Positions 1 to 8,581 of a stretch of 64,000 nucleotides of DNA are shown here, in pieces. A program made the translations under genes and the position numbers. How positions within the stretch are numbered: the stretch's first letter is position 1; every line of letters begins with the position of its first letter. The DNA comes from Streptomyces sp. NRRL B-1347 (lineage in GTDB: Bacteria > Actinomycetota > Actinomycetes > Streptomycetales > Streptomycetaceae), in assembly GCF_000720325.1 (NCBI RefSeq), contig NZ_JOJM01000003.1, positions 310,001 to 374,000 on the forward strand, written 5' to 3'. The notes beneath the pieces were generated by a model, which was not told where the DNA came from, did not search any database, and worked only from the letters and a program-made list of their open reading frames with translations.

Positions 1-155
1 CGAAGCCGTGGACCCGTCCCTCTGCGGAGCTACGGACGACATGGCCCCCTGGCGGGACGCCGGGCCGGGGTGCGGCCCCGTAGCCTCCCTTCCGGGTGCG
101 CCGACAGCCGTGCTCCCGCCCACCCCTCGCACGGTGACCACCGAGGACGCCCGCC

Positions 156-1445
156 ATGACCCGTCATCACCCCCCGCACGAGCCGACCGCCCCGACGACG
201 CCCCGGCCCACGGTCCGCGGGCTGCGCGACGACCTGCTCTCCGCGCGCCCCATGCCGCTGCCGCCCTGGTCCTGGCCGCGCGGTCTGCGGTGGCTGCCCC
301 ACACCCTGGTCGTCCTCGCGGCCGTCGCGGTGGCGGCGACCGGCGCCGACCTCCCCGCCCGGCTCCTGGCCGTCGCGCACGCGGCCTGCTGGCCGCTCGC
401 GCTGCGCCGCCCCGTGCCCGCGTGGTGGCTGTCGACGGCGTTCTTCGTGGTCATCGCCGTCGCGCATCCGCCCACGCCCGCCAACGAGGTGTGGACCTGG
501 ACCGTGCAGGCCGGGGTGCTCTTCCTGCTCGCGCTGCGGGTCCGGCCGGCGTCGGCGGTGGTGGCGGCGGGCACCGGCGCCGTGACCGGGGCGGCGCTGA
601 AGCTGACCGGCGCCGCCGTCGGTTCGTGGGACCTCGTGCTCTTCGGCCTCGCGCTGTTCGCCGTGGCGGTGCTGGTCGGCGGGGTGGCCCGGGGGCGCAG
701 GGAGGACCGGGCCCGGCTCACCGCGCAGATCGCCGCCACCGCGCAGGAGCGTGCCGTACGCACCGTCCTGGAGGAGCGCGCCCGGATCGCCCGCGAGCTG
801 CACGACGTCGTCGCCCACCACATGTCGCTCATCTCCATCCAGGCCGACGCGGCGCCCTACCGCGTCCCCGACCCGCCGCCGGAGCTCGCCGCCGAGTTCG
901 CCTCGATCCGCGCCAACGCCCTGGAGGGCCTCGCCGAACTGCGGCACCTGCTGGGCCTGCTGCGCGCCGACGCCCCCGGCGAGAGCACGGCCGCCACCGC
1001 CCCGCAGCCCTCCCTCGCCGAACTCGACACCCTCCTCGCGAACGTGCGCGCGGCGGGGCTCACCGTCACCGCGCGCGTCGACGGCGACCGCAGGCCGCTG
1101 CCGCCGGGGGTGGAGCTCTCGGCGTACCGCATCGTCCAGGAGGCGCTCAGCAACACCCTGCGCCACGCCCCCGGCGCCGGGGCGGACGTCGAACTGGTCT
1201 ACGCGCCGACCGCCTTGCGGCTGCGCGTCACCAACGGGCCCGCCGACCGGGCCGCCGCCCCCGCGCCCGGCAGCGGCCACGGCCTCACCGGCATGCGCGA
1301 GCGTGCTGCGATGCTGGAGGGCGACGTCGCCACCGGGCCGCTGCCGGACGGAGGCTGGGAGGTCACCGCCGTCCTGCCGGTGCGCCGCGCCCCGCACCTC
1401 CTCCCCGGCCCGGCCCCCACCACGGACAAGGACTCCCCCGCATGA
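156..1445 (+). CDS. Sensor histidine kinase (HisKA_3/NarL-partner type)
   Basis: Membrane sensor kinase of 429 residues that should autophosphorylate a histidine and pass the phosphate to the regulator encoded next. The first ~190 residues hold five or six hydrophobic segments with little extracellular sequence. The HisKA_3 dimerisation motif ERARIARELHDVVAHH follows near residue 210, then a HATPase_c domain with an N-box around NTLRHAPG and the G-box GHGLTGMRERA. The ATG at 156 is preceded by GAGGAC at a workable distance. Its stop overlaps the start of the response regulator by ATGA, so the two are co-translated. The sensed signal cannot be read from the sequence. The family assignment is secure; the exact start is less so because the N-terminus is GC-rich and poorly conserved. 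Confidence 0.93.
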   Translation: MTRHHPPHEPTAPTTPRPTVRGLRDDLLSARPMPLPPWSWPRGLRWLPHTLVVLAAVAVAATGADLPARLLAVAHAACWPLALRRPVPAWWLSTAFFVVIAVAHPPTPANEVWTWTVQAGVLFLLALRVRPASAVVAAGTGAVTGAALKLTGAAVGSWDLVLFGLALFAVAVLVGGVARGRREDRARLTAQIAATAQERAVRTVLEERARIARELHDVVAHHMSLISIQADAAPYRVPDPPPELAAEFASIRANALEGLAELRHLLGLLRADAPGESTAATAPQPSLAELDTLLANVRAAGLTVTARVDGDRRPLPPGVELSAYRIVQEALSNTLRHAPGAGADVELVYAPTALRLRVTNGPADRAAAPAPGSGHGLTGMRERAAMLEGDVATGPLPDGGWEVTAVLPVRRAPHLLPGPAPTTDKDSPA

Positions 1446-2113
1446 CGATCCGCGTGCTGATCGCCGACGACCAGGCCATGGTGCGTGAGGCCTTCTCCGT
1501 CCTGCTCGGCGTCCAGCAGGACCTCGACGTCGTGGCCGCGGTCGAGGACGGCGCCGCGGCGGTGGCCCGCGCCGCGGAACTGCGGCCCGACGTCGTCGTG
1601 ATGGACATCCGCATGCCCGGCCTCGACGGCATCGAGGCGACCCGCCGCATCACCGCCGACCCCGCCTCACGGACGAAGGTCCTGGTCCTGACGACCTTCA
1701 ACCTCGACGAGTACGTGTACGAGGCGCTGCGCGCCGGGGCGAGCGGCTTCCTCCTCAAGGACGCCTCCGGCCTCGAACTCGCCGACGGCATCAGGGTGGT
1801 GGCCCGCGGCGAGGCCCTCCTCTCCCCGGCGCTCACCAAGCGGCTCATCACGGAGTTCGCCCGCATCGGCCCGGCCGCGAAGCGGCCCACCGGCGTGGCC
1901 GTCGACCGGCTCACCGCACGCGAGACCGAAGTCCTCGTGCAGGTCGCCCAGGGCCTGTCCAACGCGGAGATCGCCACGGCCCTCACCGTCGCCGAGGAGA
2001 CCGTCAAGACACACGTCGGCCGCATCCTGCACAAACTGGCCCTGCGCGACCGCACCCAGGCCGCCGTCTTCGCCTACGAGTCGGGCCTCGTCACCCCGGG
2101 CACCACGACCTGA
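1442..2113 (+). CDS. Response regulator, NarL/LuxR family
   Basis: Cytoplasmic DNA-binding response regulator of 223 residues, the partner of the kinase directly upstream. The receiver domain has the acidic pair D9-D10, the phosphoacceptor D55 in the VVVMDIRMP strand and the conserved Lys in GFLLKDA. The C-terminal ~65 residues are a LuxR-type helix-turn-helix (LTARETEVL, then EETVKTHVGRILHKL). The ATG start overlaps the kinase stop by 4 bp. Nothing in the intergenic sequence identifies its regulon. The aldo/keto reductase downstream has its own promoter, so it is not obviously a target. Confidence 0.95.
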   Translation: MTIRVLIADDQAMVREAFSVLLGVQQDLDVVAAVEDGAAAVARAAELRPDVVVMDIRMPGLDGIEATRRITADPASRTKVLVLTTFNLDEYVYEALRAGASGFLLKDASGLELADGIRVVARGEALLSPALTKRLITEFARIGPAAKRPTGVAVDRLTARETEVLVQVAQGLSNAEIATALTVAEETVKTHVGRILHKLALRDRTQAAVFAYESGLVTPGTTT

Positions 2114-2131
2114 CGCCCGGACGCAAAGCGC

Positions 2132-2162
2132 TTGCTTCGAGTGCACTCGAACGCTTTAGCGT
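2132..2162 (+). promoter_or_regulatory. MerR-type promoter with 16-bp palindrome
   Basis: TTGCTT (2132-2137) and TAGCGT (2157-2162) are separated by 19 bp, the long spacer typical of MerR-family activated promoters. A perfect palindrome TTCGAGTGCACTCGAA (2136-2151) lies between them. Streptomyces aldo/keto reductase genes are commonly driven from such sites by a MerR regulator, but no merR gene lies next to this one within the window. The predicted transcription start is about 2169-2170, on the ATG of the small leader ORF. Confidence 0.7.
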
Positions 2163-2169
2163 GATCGGC

Positions 2170-2286
2170 ATGACGGTGATCGACACGGGCGTGACCGGCA
2201 CGGGCGTGACCGGCACGAGGGTGGCCGACACCGTCGCCGAAACCGACTTCTCCGCGGGCGCCCGCCGTGCGCCGGAAGGGGCCTGA
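2170..2286 (+). CDS. Possible 38-aa leaderless leader peptide
   Basis: A 38-codon frame starts with an ATG exactly where transcription from the MerR-type promoter should begin, so it could be translated without a leader. It encodes a Thr/Gly/Val-rich peptide with a short internal repeat (GVTGTGVTGT) and ends 8 nt before the reductase ATG. A purine-rich GGAAGGGG lies inside its last codons and could serve as the reductase ribosome-binding site. Translation through this frame would therefore couple to the downstream gene. No homology is recognised, and a chance ORF in GC-rich DNA is possible. Confidence 0.4.
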   Translation: MTVIDTGVTGTGVTGTRVADTVAETDFSAGARRAPEGA

Positions 2287-2294
2287 GCGCCACC

Positions 2295-3332
2295 ATGAAC
2301 ACCTCCATCGAATCCGTCGAACCGATCGGCACGGTCCGCCTCGGCACCGGCGGCCCCCTCGTCGGCGTCCAGGGCTTCGGCGCCATGGGCATCAGCTCCG
2401 CCTACGGGCGGACGGACGACGCGGCGGCCCGCGACACCCTGGCGGCGACCGTCGAGGCGGGCGTCACCCTCATCGACACCGCCGACATGTACGGCACCGG
2501 CGCCAACGAGGAGTTCCTCGCGCCGTTCGTCGCCGCGCATCGCGACGACATCACCTTGGCCACCAAGTTCGGCATCCAGACCCGCGCCGACGACCCCGCG
2601 CACCGGACCGTCCGCAACGAACCCGCGTACATCCGGGAGGCCGTCGAGGGCAGTCTGCGCCGCCTGGGCGTCGACGTCATCGACCTGTACTACATGCACC
2701 GCAGGGACCCCGTGGTGCCGCTCGCCGAGTCCGTCGGCGCCATGGCCGACCTGGTGCGGCAGGGCAAGGTCAAGCACCTCGGCCTGAGCGAGGTCACCGG
2801 TGCCGAGCTGCGCGAGGCGCACGCCGTGCACCCGATCACCGCCGTGCAGTCGGAGTGGTCGGTCTTCAGCCGGGACGTCGAGTACAGCGTGGTGGGCGCG
2901 GCCGCCGAGCTCGGGGTCGCCTTCGTGCCGTACTCGCCGCTCGGCCGCGGCTTCCTGACGGGCGCCTTCACCGACGCCGGCACCGAGCTGTCAAGAGACG
3001 ACTTCCGTCAGTCGATGCCGCGCCTGACCGGCGCCAACGCCACGGCGAACGCCGCGCTCCTGGCGCCGCTGCGCGACATCGCGGCCGGCCGCGGCGCCAC
3101 CACCGCGCAGATCGCCCTGGCCTGGGTGCAGCAGCGGGCCCGCGTGCACGGCCTCGCGGTGGTGCCGATCCCCGGCACCCGCAAGCGCGGCCGCCTCCTG
3201 GAGAACGCGGCGGCCACCAGGATCACGCTGACCGCCGAGGAACTCGCCCTCTTGGAGCCGATCGCGGACCAGGTGGCGGGCGACCGCTACCCGGACATGT
3301 CCCTGACCTCCGCGGCACGGGAGACCCCATGA
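2295..3332 (+). CDS. Aldo/keto reductase
   Basis: NADPH-dependent oxidoreductase of the aldo/keto reductase superfamily, 345 residues, a single TIM barrel expected in the cytoplasm. Visible family features are the LGTGG start, the TLIDTADMYGTGANEE segment with catalytic Asp and Tyr, a LATKFG lysine strand, the YYMHRRDP histidine region, and a C-terminal cofactor-binding stretch VPIPGTRKRGRLLEN. This pattern fits the AKR13-like group found next to MerR regulators in Streptomyces. The gene stands alone behind the MerR-type promoter and the 38-aa leader ORF. The substrate is unknown; detoxification of reactive aldehydes or ketones is the usual inference. Confidence 0.93.
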   Translation: MNTSIESVEPIGTVRLGTGGPLVGVQGFGAMGISSAYGRTDDAAARDTLAATVEAGVTLIDTADMYGTGANEEFLAPFVAAHRDDITLATKFGIQTRADDPAHRTVRNEPAYIREAVEGSLRRLGVDVIDLYYMHRRDPVVPLAESVGAMADLVRQGKVKHLGLSEVTGAELREAHAVHPITAVQSEWSVFSRDVEYSVVGAAAELGVAFVPYSPLGRGFLTGAFTDAGTELSRDDFRQSMPRLTGANATANAALLAPLRDIAAGRGATTAQIALAWVQQRARVHGLAVVPIPGTRKRGRLLENAAATRITLTAEELALLEPIADQVAGDRYPDMSLTSAARETP

Positions 3333-3645
3333 CCGCCTGAGGCTCGGGCAGCGGGTCTTTCGCTACGCCTCCACGGAGACGCGCAGTCGGCGGCGCGAGC
3401 CGCCCCGGCGACGGTTCCGGGTCGCCCACGCACGGATACGGCACGCTGCCACCGGCCTGTACCTGACGGCGGAGACGACCGGGCCCGAGGCCTGTCCCGC
3501 CCCAGGAACCCGCGTTCGACGACTTCTCCCGCCCCGCCTGGTACCGGCAGGAGCGCGAAGGCGACCTGGCCGCCTTCACCGAGGGCTCCGAGGGCCCGGG
3601 CAGGGTCCGCAGGAACCTGTGGCAGAGCGGTGGCGGCAGACCCGG
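3333..3645. other. Intergenic stretch with a possible gene remnant
   Basis: No intact gene is supported between the reductase stop and the convergent methyltransferase. The + frame from about 3517 to 3633 reads smoothly as a protein-like segment (FDDFSRPAWYRQEREGD, later GRVRRNLWQS), with upstream and downstream parts out of frame. This could be the fossil of a lost gene, but I do not recognise the family. Confidence 0.25.
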
Positions 3646-4491
3646 TCAGGCCTGTCGGCGGGCGGTCAGAAGCCAGCCGGTGCCGTGCAGTCGCAGCCCG
3701 TCAGGGGTCTCGTGCCGTCGGAGTCGCTCGGTGAGGCGGGTGCGGGCGAGGGCCCGCGTGGCGGTGTCGGCCTGCTCCAGCAGATGGCGGCCCGGGCCCG
3801 AGTCGAGCATGAAGCGGGCCGCGTCCTCGGCGTCGCGGCCCCAGGTCCCGTACGCCTGGACGCGTGCGGCCCGTGCGTCGTGGAACCCGGCCGCGGTGAG
3901 CAGCCCCGTCGCGGTGTCGGCGTCGGCCAGGGAGAACATGCCGGGCCCGCCGGGCGCGCCGAACCCCCGCATCGGCAGGATGTCGTCGAGTGCGCCGAAG
4001 GCCCCCAGCCACTGGGTGCTCTCGGGTGCGGCGGCGCTGAGGAAGACGATCCGGCCGCCGGGCCGCAGCGCGCGGGCGATGTTGGTGAACGCGGCGACCG
4101 GGTCGGTGAAGAACATGATGCCGAAGCGGCTGATCGCCACGTCGAAGGCGTCGGGGGCGAGGGGGTGGACCTGGGCGTCGCCGTGTTCGAAGGAGACGTT
4201 GGCGATGCCCTCGTCCGCCGCCCGCGCCCGGGCGCGCTCCAGCATGGGCCCGGAGAGGTCGAGGCCGAGCGCGCGTCCCGGCCCGACGGCGCGGGCGGCG
4301 AGCCGGGTGGTGGCTCCGGCCCCGCAGCCGACGTCCAGGACGTGTTCACCGGGCCGCAGGGCGGCAGTGTCGAGCAGCGGCCGGTCGAAGCCGCCGTTGA
4401 CGGCGTTCCAGCGGTCCTGGTTGGCGGCCCAGTGGGCGCCCTCGTAGCCGTTCCATGCCTGTGCCTGGGCGGTGTTGGCGATGCCGTGCAT
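3646..4491 (-). CDS. Class I SAM-dependent methyltransferase
   Basis: A 281-residue cytoplasmic methyltransferase of the Methyltransf_11/25 type. SAM-binding motif I is VLDVGCGAGATTRLA near residues 50-65, followed by the acidic LGLDLS strand and FDVAISRFGIMFF (motif II/III region). The N-terminal AWNGYEGAHWAANQDRW pattern is shared with a Streptomyces subgroup of small-molecule methyltransferases. It is divergently transcribed from a TetR-family gene, with paired inverted repeats between them, so repression by that TetR is likely. The acceptor substrate is unknown. Confidence 0.9.
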   Translation of the reverse strand: MHGIANTAQAQAWNGYEGAHWAANQDRWNAVNGGFDRPLLDTAALRPGEHVLDVGCGAGATTRLAARAVGPGRALGLDLSGPMLERARARAADEGIANVSFEHGDAQVHPLAPDAFDVAISRFGIMFFTDPVAAFTNIARALRPGGRIVFLSAAAPESTQWLGAFGALDDILPMRGFGAPGGPGMFSLADADTATGLLTAAGFHDARAARVQAYGTWGRDAEDAARFMLDSGPGRHLLEQADTATRALARTRLTERLRRHETPDGLRLHGTGWLLTARRQA

Positions 4492-4530
4492 GCGAGATGA
4501 CCTCCAGCGGTGGAGCCGGGCACCCTAGAA

Positions 4531-4569
4531 TGGGCGAGTGCCCAAATAGTATGGGCGCACGCCCATACT
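4531..4569. promoter_or_regulatory. Paired inverted repeats, likely TetR operator
   Basis: Two related palindromes lie between the divergent methyltransferase and TetR starts. One is TGGGC-GAGT-GCCCA at 4531-4544. The other is a longer perfect repeat at 4548-4569 with 10-bp arms AGTATGGGCG/CGCCCATACT and a 2-bp centre. Shared TGGGCG/GCCCA half-sites in tandem suit cooperative binding of TetR dimers that control both genes. Confidence 0.65.
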
Positions 4570-4598
4570 GGCAATCGCCTTGTCCTGGGAGGGACTTG

Positions 4599-5183
4599 AT
4601 GTCACCGCGCGGAGTCGCGATCCCCGATCTGCGAGAGCGGCTGTTCGACGCCGCGGAACGCGTGCTCGCCCGGTCCGGCGCGGCCGCCCTGACCAGCCGG
4701 GCGGTCACGGAGGAGGCGGGCTGCGCCAAGGGCGTCCTGCACACGCACTTCGCGGGCCTCGACCAGTTCATCGCCGAGCTCTGCCTGGACCGCTTCGCCC
4801 GCGCCGCGGCGCGGGCCGAGGGGCTGCCCGGCCGGGCGGGCACGGCGACCGTGCCCGACAACCTCGCCGCCGTGGCCGCGGCGGTCCTCGCCCTGGACCC
4901 CGCGGTCGTGGAACTGGCCGTGACCCGCCCGGCCGCCGCCCAGCGCATCCGCGCGGCCTGGCGGGCGGGCGCCCCCGGCTTCGGCGCGGTCCAGCAGTCG
5001 ATCGACGCGTACCTCCGCGAGGAGCAGCGCCTCGAGCGCGCCCCTCAGCACCTGGACACGGCGTCCGTCGCCCTCGCCCTGGTCGGGACCCTGCACCACC
5101 TGCTGATGACGGGGTGGATGGGCACGCCGGACCCGCAGGGCGAGGTGGAGCGGCTCATCCGGACCCTGGTGGGCGGGGCCTGA
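4599..5183 (+). CDS. TetR family transcriptional regulator
   Basis: A 194-residue regulator. The N-terminal helix-turn-helix is recognisable (LRERLFDAAERVLARSG, then TSRAVTEEAGCAKGVLHTHFAGLDQF). The rest is an all-helical ligand-binding domain without assignable ligand residues. The ATG at 4599 with GGGAGGGA upstream is preferred to the upstream GTG frame opening, because it puts the helix-turn-helix at the normal distance from the N-terminus. The divergent methyltransferase and the palindromes between the two genes are its probable targets. Confidence 0.9.
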   Translation: MSPRGVAIPDLRERLFDAAERVLARSGAAALTSRAVTEEAGCAKGVLHTHFAGLDQFIAELCLDRFARAAARAEGLPGRAGTATVPDNLAAVAAAVLALDPAVVELAVTRPAAAQRIRAAWRAGAPGFGAVQQSIDAYLREEQRLERAPQHLDTASVALALVGTLHHLLMTGWMGTPDPQGEVERLIRTLVGGA

Positions 5184-5208
5184 TATACGAGTCCCGAGGC
5201 CGGGCCGG

Positions 5209-5733
5209 TCAGTCGTTCGGGCGCAGCGGCGGGCTCGCCAAGCCCTGCTCGCGGCCGCTGAGTTCGGCGTCCAGGGTCTCCTGCGCGACCCGCATCGCCT
5301 CGGCGTACTTCGGCTCGGACATGCGCTGCCAGGCCTCGTCCGGCGCGACCTCCTCCTGGCGGCTGACCACCCACCAGATGTTGCCGAAGGGGTCGCGCAC
5401 CCTGCCGCCGCGGTCGCCCCAGGCGCCGTCGGAGACCTCGGTGACGACCCGCCCGCCGTGGGCGACGGCGGCGGCCACGGCGGCGTCCGCGTCAGGGACG
5501 TACACCCGCAGGAGCGAGGGCATCACCGGCCAGTCGGGCCGCCGGTCGAAGGCCAGCACGACCGTGTCGCCGACCCGGATCTCGCCGTGGCCGATGGTGC
5601 CGTCCTCGACCGGCACCCGGGCGAGTTCCTGCCCGTCGAACGCGGCGGCGACGAAGTCGAGCAGTGCGCCGGTGTCGTCGGTGACCACCCAGGGCGCGAC
5701 GTTGGTGTACCCCTCGGGTGCGGTGCGGTTCAT
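5209..5733 (-). CDS. VOC (glyoxalase/bleomycin resistance-like) protein
   Basis: A 174-residue protein of the vicinal oxygen chelate fold, PhnB-like subgroup. Paired beta-alpha-beta-beta-beta units are visible (NVAPWVVTDDTGALLDF, then GRVRDPFGNIWWVVSRQEEV at the C-terminal unit). The DPFGNIWWV motif is typical of the metal-chelating Glu/His region of this family. The ATG at 5733 gives a normal N-terminus; the longer open frame upstream runs into the decayed SDR gene and is unlikely to be translated. The substrate is unknown and the gene is monocistronic. Confidence 0.88.
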   Translation of the reverse strand: MNRTAPEGYTNVAPWVVTDDTGALLDFVAAAFDGQELARVPVEDGTIGHGEIRVGDTVVLAFDRRPDWPVMPSLLRVYVPDADAAVAAAVAHGGRVVTEVSDGAWGDRGGRVRDPFGNIWWVVSRQEEVAPDEAWQRMSEPKYAEAMRVAQETLDAELSGREQGLASPPLRPND

Positions 5734-5836
5734 CGGTCTCGTCCTTTCGTAGCGACTTGCCGTCGAAGCGGCTTGCCGCGCCACGGCGCTTTCCGTTCCT
5801 TGCGACGTCCTGACGGTAGAGGCCGTATAGGTCAGT

Positions 5837-6214
5837 TCACGGCCTAATTGAGCCTGGACCTCGGCGAAGCAAGCAGGGGAAGGCGCCGGGATCGACGCCG
5901 GCCCGGACCGGTGGCCGGGCGGGCGTGAGGGAGTCCAGCGCGCCGCCGGGGTGGACCACCACGCTCGACACCGTGCGGTCCAACCGTGCGGCTCGCACCC
6001 GCGCACCGGCGACACGCCCGCGCATCAGGCAGTGGCGGCCTCGGCCTTCGCGAGATTCCGGCTGCCGCGTGCCGACGGTCGCTCCGGTTGCCGACAACTG
6101 CTCCGCTACGAAGTACCCGATGCCCGCGTTGCCACCGGTGACCAGGAAGACGCGCCCGTCGGCACGCCGCAGCCTTCGGACGCTCCAGGGCGGGGCGGAG
6201 AATCCGGACGACAT
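5837..6214 (-). pseudogene. Internally deleted short-chain dehydrogenase remnant
   Basis: The start reads as a clear SDR N-terminus with the Rossmann motif VFLVTGGNAGIGYFVAEQL. Within ~45 residues the sequence loses the family pattern. A fragment resembling the distal SDR region (SSVVVHPGGALDSLTP) follows directly, without the catalytic Ser-Tyr-Lys segment. At about 125 codons it is less than half the usual ~250-300 residues. I infer one or more internal deletions with frame disruption. A genuinely short protein is unlikely because no active site remains. Confidence 0.7.
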
Positions 6215-6275
6215 GACGGGAGTCCCTTGCCGGTGAGGAGGGCTGCGGCTGCTGGCCGGACGGCACGGCGCAGCG

Positions 6276-6300
6276 CGGCACGGCACGGCACGGCACGGCA
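6276..6300. repeat. CGGCA x5 microsatellite
   Basis: Five uninterrupted copies of CGGCA, with related CGGCACGGCG just upstream at 6261-6270. It lies between the SDR remnant and the kinase remnant and looks like a slippage tract without evident function. Confidence 0.85.
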
Positions 6301-6396
6301 CCCACGGTCGCAGCGGCCACCGACATATCGCCGACTGGCCACCGGAAGCCCTGTCGGACGGCCGACACTCCACCCGCGCCGACCCGCCGGGCAGGC

Positions 6397-8560
6397 CTAG
6401 GGCAGCCGGGCGGCGTCCATCGCGTCCAGCAGGTCCCGCAGTCCGGCGAGCGCCCCGCGGGCCGCGTCCGTCATCCCGGCCAGTGCCGAGCGGCGGTCAT
6501 CGGGCGCGGCGAGGCCCGCTTCGGCGCGGCGGACGAGTCGCGCGGTGTGTTCGACGACCGTGCCGTGCAGGCCCGTGGCGACGCGGTGGCGCTCGTCGGT
6601 CACCGCGTCGCCGACGCGCGCGGCCATCGCGTCGAGCACGCGTCGCTCCCAGCGTCCGCCGTCGCCCCTGCGGGCGCGGGTGAGCAGGCCGAGCGCCCAG
6701 ACGGGCAGCAGCCACGGCACCGCCATCAGACCGAGGGCCGCGAGCAGCGCCACGGTGCCGGGGCCCGCCGACTCGGCCGGGTCGCTCGCCACCGCGAGCC
6801 CCAGTACCGCGCCGCCGACAACGCCGACCGCGACCGGCGCGGGCCAGGTCGCGCGCGGGACCGTAGGCGCCCACCGCGTGCAGCCCGGCCAGCTCCACCG
6901 CCCACGCGAAGGCGAGGGCCGCGAGCCAGGCGAAGGGCAGCGCGCCCGCGACCGTGGCCACCGCCCAGACCAGGGACACGGCGAGCGGCGCCGCGAGAGC
7001 CGTCGCGGGAGCCCGGCGGCGCAGCAGCAAGGGGGCCGCGTGGGTCGCCAACAGTGCGCCGAGCACGCACAGTTCGCCAAGTTTCGGCGGCGGCACGACC
7101 GCGAGCAGCGGAAGCGCCGTACACGCCGTGGCCAGCGCCACGTCCGCCGCCCTCGGCCACCAGGTGCGCGGCGCCCGCGTCGGCAGGGTCGCGGTGACGG
7201 TCCAGCCGCCGCGCTCCCCCGGGCCCGCGGTCAGCCGCCCGCCCACGGCCGCGGCCCGTTCCGTGAGGTTCGCGAGCCCCCGCCCTGTGCCGAGACCGCT
7301 GCCCGGTGCCCCGGGCTCGCGCGCGAGGCCGTTCGTCGCGGTGACCGTCACGTGGCCGAAGCCGTACCGGACGTGGACGACGACCGGCGCTCCGGCGGCG
7401 TACCGCATCGCGTTGGTCAGGGACTCCTGGACGACGCGGTACGCGGTCACGCGGACGGCGGGCGGCAGGGCGCGGGGGCGGCCGCGGACGTCGAGGGTGA
7501 CGGGCACGCCGAGGCGTTCCAGGCCCGCGCACAGCGGCGGCAGGACCTCGTGCAGGGCCCCTTCGCCCGGCTCGTCGGCGACCACGGTGACGAGTTCGCC
7601 GAGGGCGGCCAGGACGTCACGGCCCACCGCGGCGCCGTGGGCGAGGGCCTCGTCGGCCAGTTCGGGGCGGGTGTCCGCGAGCCGCAGCGCGGTCGCGCCC
7701 TGGACGGCGATGGCGGTGAGGTGGTGTCCGGCGGTGTCGTGCAGGTCGCGGGCGAGTCGTTCGCGTTCGGCGTCGGCCGCGGCCCGGCGTTCGCCGTCCA
7801 TGTCGGCGAGGCGGGCGACGAGGCGGGCGCGGCGGTCCTCGCGGTGGGCGCGCAGGCGCCCGCACAGCACGATCACGAGGTGCAGCAGGGCGCCCGCGAG
7901 CAGCTCGTCGAGAAGTGGCCCTGTCGCGTCACCGCCCGTCCCCTGCAAGGGAGTTGACGCGGTGGCGAGCGCGGCCGCGGACAGCGCGACCCGCGCGGGG
8001 CGCCGCACGGACAGCGAGAACAGCGCGACCCAGACCGCGCCGGGCAGCGCGGGCGTCAGCGCGGCCTCCGGCAGCAGCGCCCGGGTCGTCGCGTCGGCCG
8101 TGAGCACCGCGCAGAACACCGGCAGCGGTGCCGCCGCCCGCCGCAGCAGGGCCGCCGCCGACACGAGCACCGCGAGGAATCCGAGAGCCGACGGCCAGGC
8201 CCCGGCACGGTCCGCGCCGAGGACGGCGCCCAGAACCGCCGCGATCACGTGTCCGGTGAGGAGCAGCGCGGGGACCGCCGCGTCGGCGACGCCGGGTCCG
8301 CCCCTCCCTGGCCCCTGCCGGACCACCGCGTCGGCCACGCCTGACCCGCCCTTCACTGGACGCCGTCGAACCGCCGCGTCGGCGACACCCGGCCCGCCCC
8401 TCGCTGATCCCCGTCGAGCCACCCCGTCGGCGACACCCGGCCCCCCGATCCCCGTCCCACGCCGCGACCCTACCCGCGCGCCTCTCCACCCCTGGGTGGA
8501 GAAGGCACCGGCCAACAGGTCGGTGCCGAGCCCCTGCCCGCGCAGGACGCGCCCCCGCAC
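6397..8560 (-). pseudogene. Large sensor kinase gene with a frameshift
   Basis: The first ~560 codons give a membrane region, a HisKA_3 motif (ERERLARDLHDTAGHHLTAI), a HATPase_c domain (NAMRYAAG, GTGRGLANL) and a second membrane block. Near 6850-6880 the coding pattern jumps to another frame and continues from 6397 to about 6880. That part holds more hydrophobic segments and a second degenerate HisKA_3-like helix (ERHRVATGLHGTVVEH). Joined, it would be about 720 residues. One extra base near 6860 explains the break; sequencing error or real inactivation cannot be separated here. The GTG at 8560 lies 21 bp from a divergent gene, so the true start may be further in. No partner regulator is adjacent. 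Confidence 0.7.
8282..8455. repeat. 48-bp in-frame minisatellite (about four copies)
   Basis: The motif GTCGGCGAC recurs at 8282, 8330, 8378 and 8426, exactly every 48 bp, with partly conserved sequence between. On the minus strand each unit encodes 16 residues of the type GGPGVADAAVRR, forming the extreme N-terminus of the frameshifted kinase before its first membrane segment. In-frame expansion or contraction is expected. Confidence 0.8.
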
Positions 8561-8581
8561 CGGCCGCGGTGTGCTGGAGCC

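Noticed and set aside
1..155. End of an upstream gene at the window start
   Set aside because: No frame in the first 155 bases shows convincing coding pattern or motif; the open frames there are shadows extending into the kinase gene.
3517..3645. A short protein-coding gene (FDDFSRPAWYRQ...)
   Set aside because: No start codon with a ribosome-binding site, and the frame runs into the convergent methyltransferase gene; kept only as a possible remnant.
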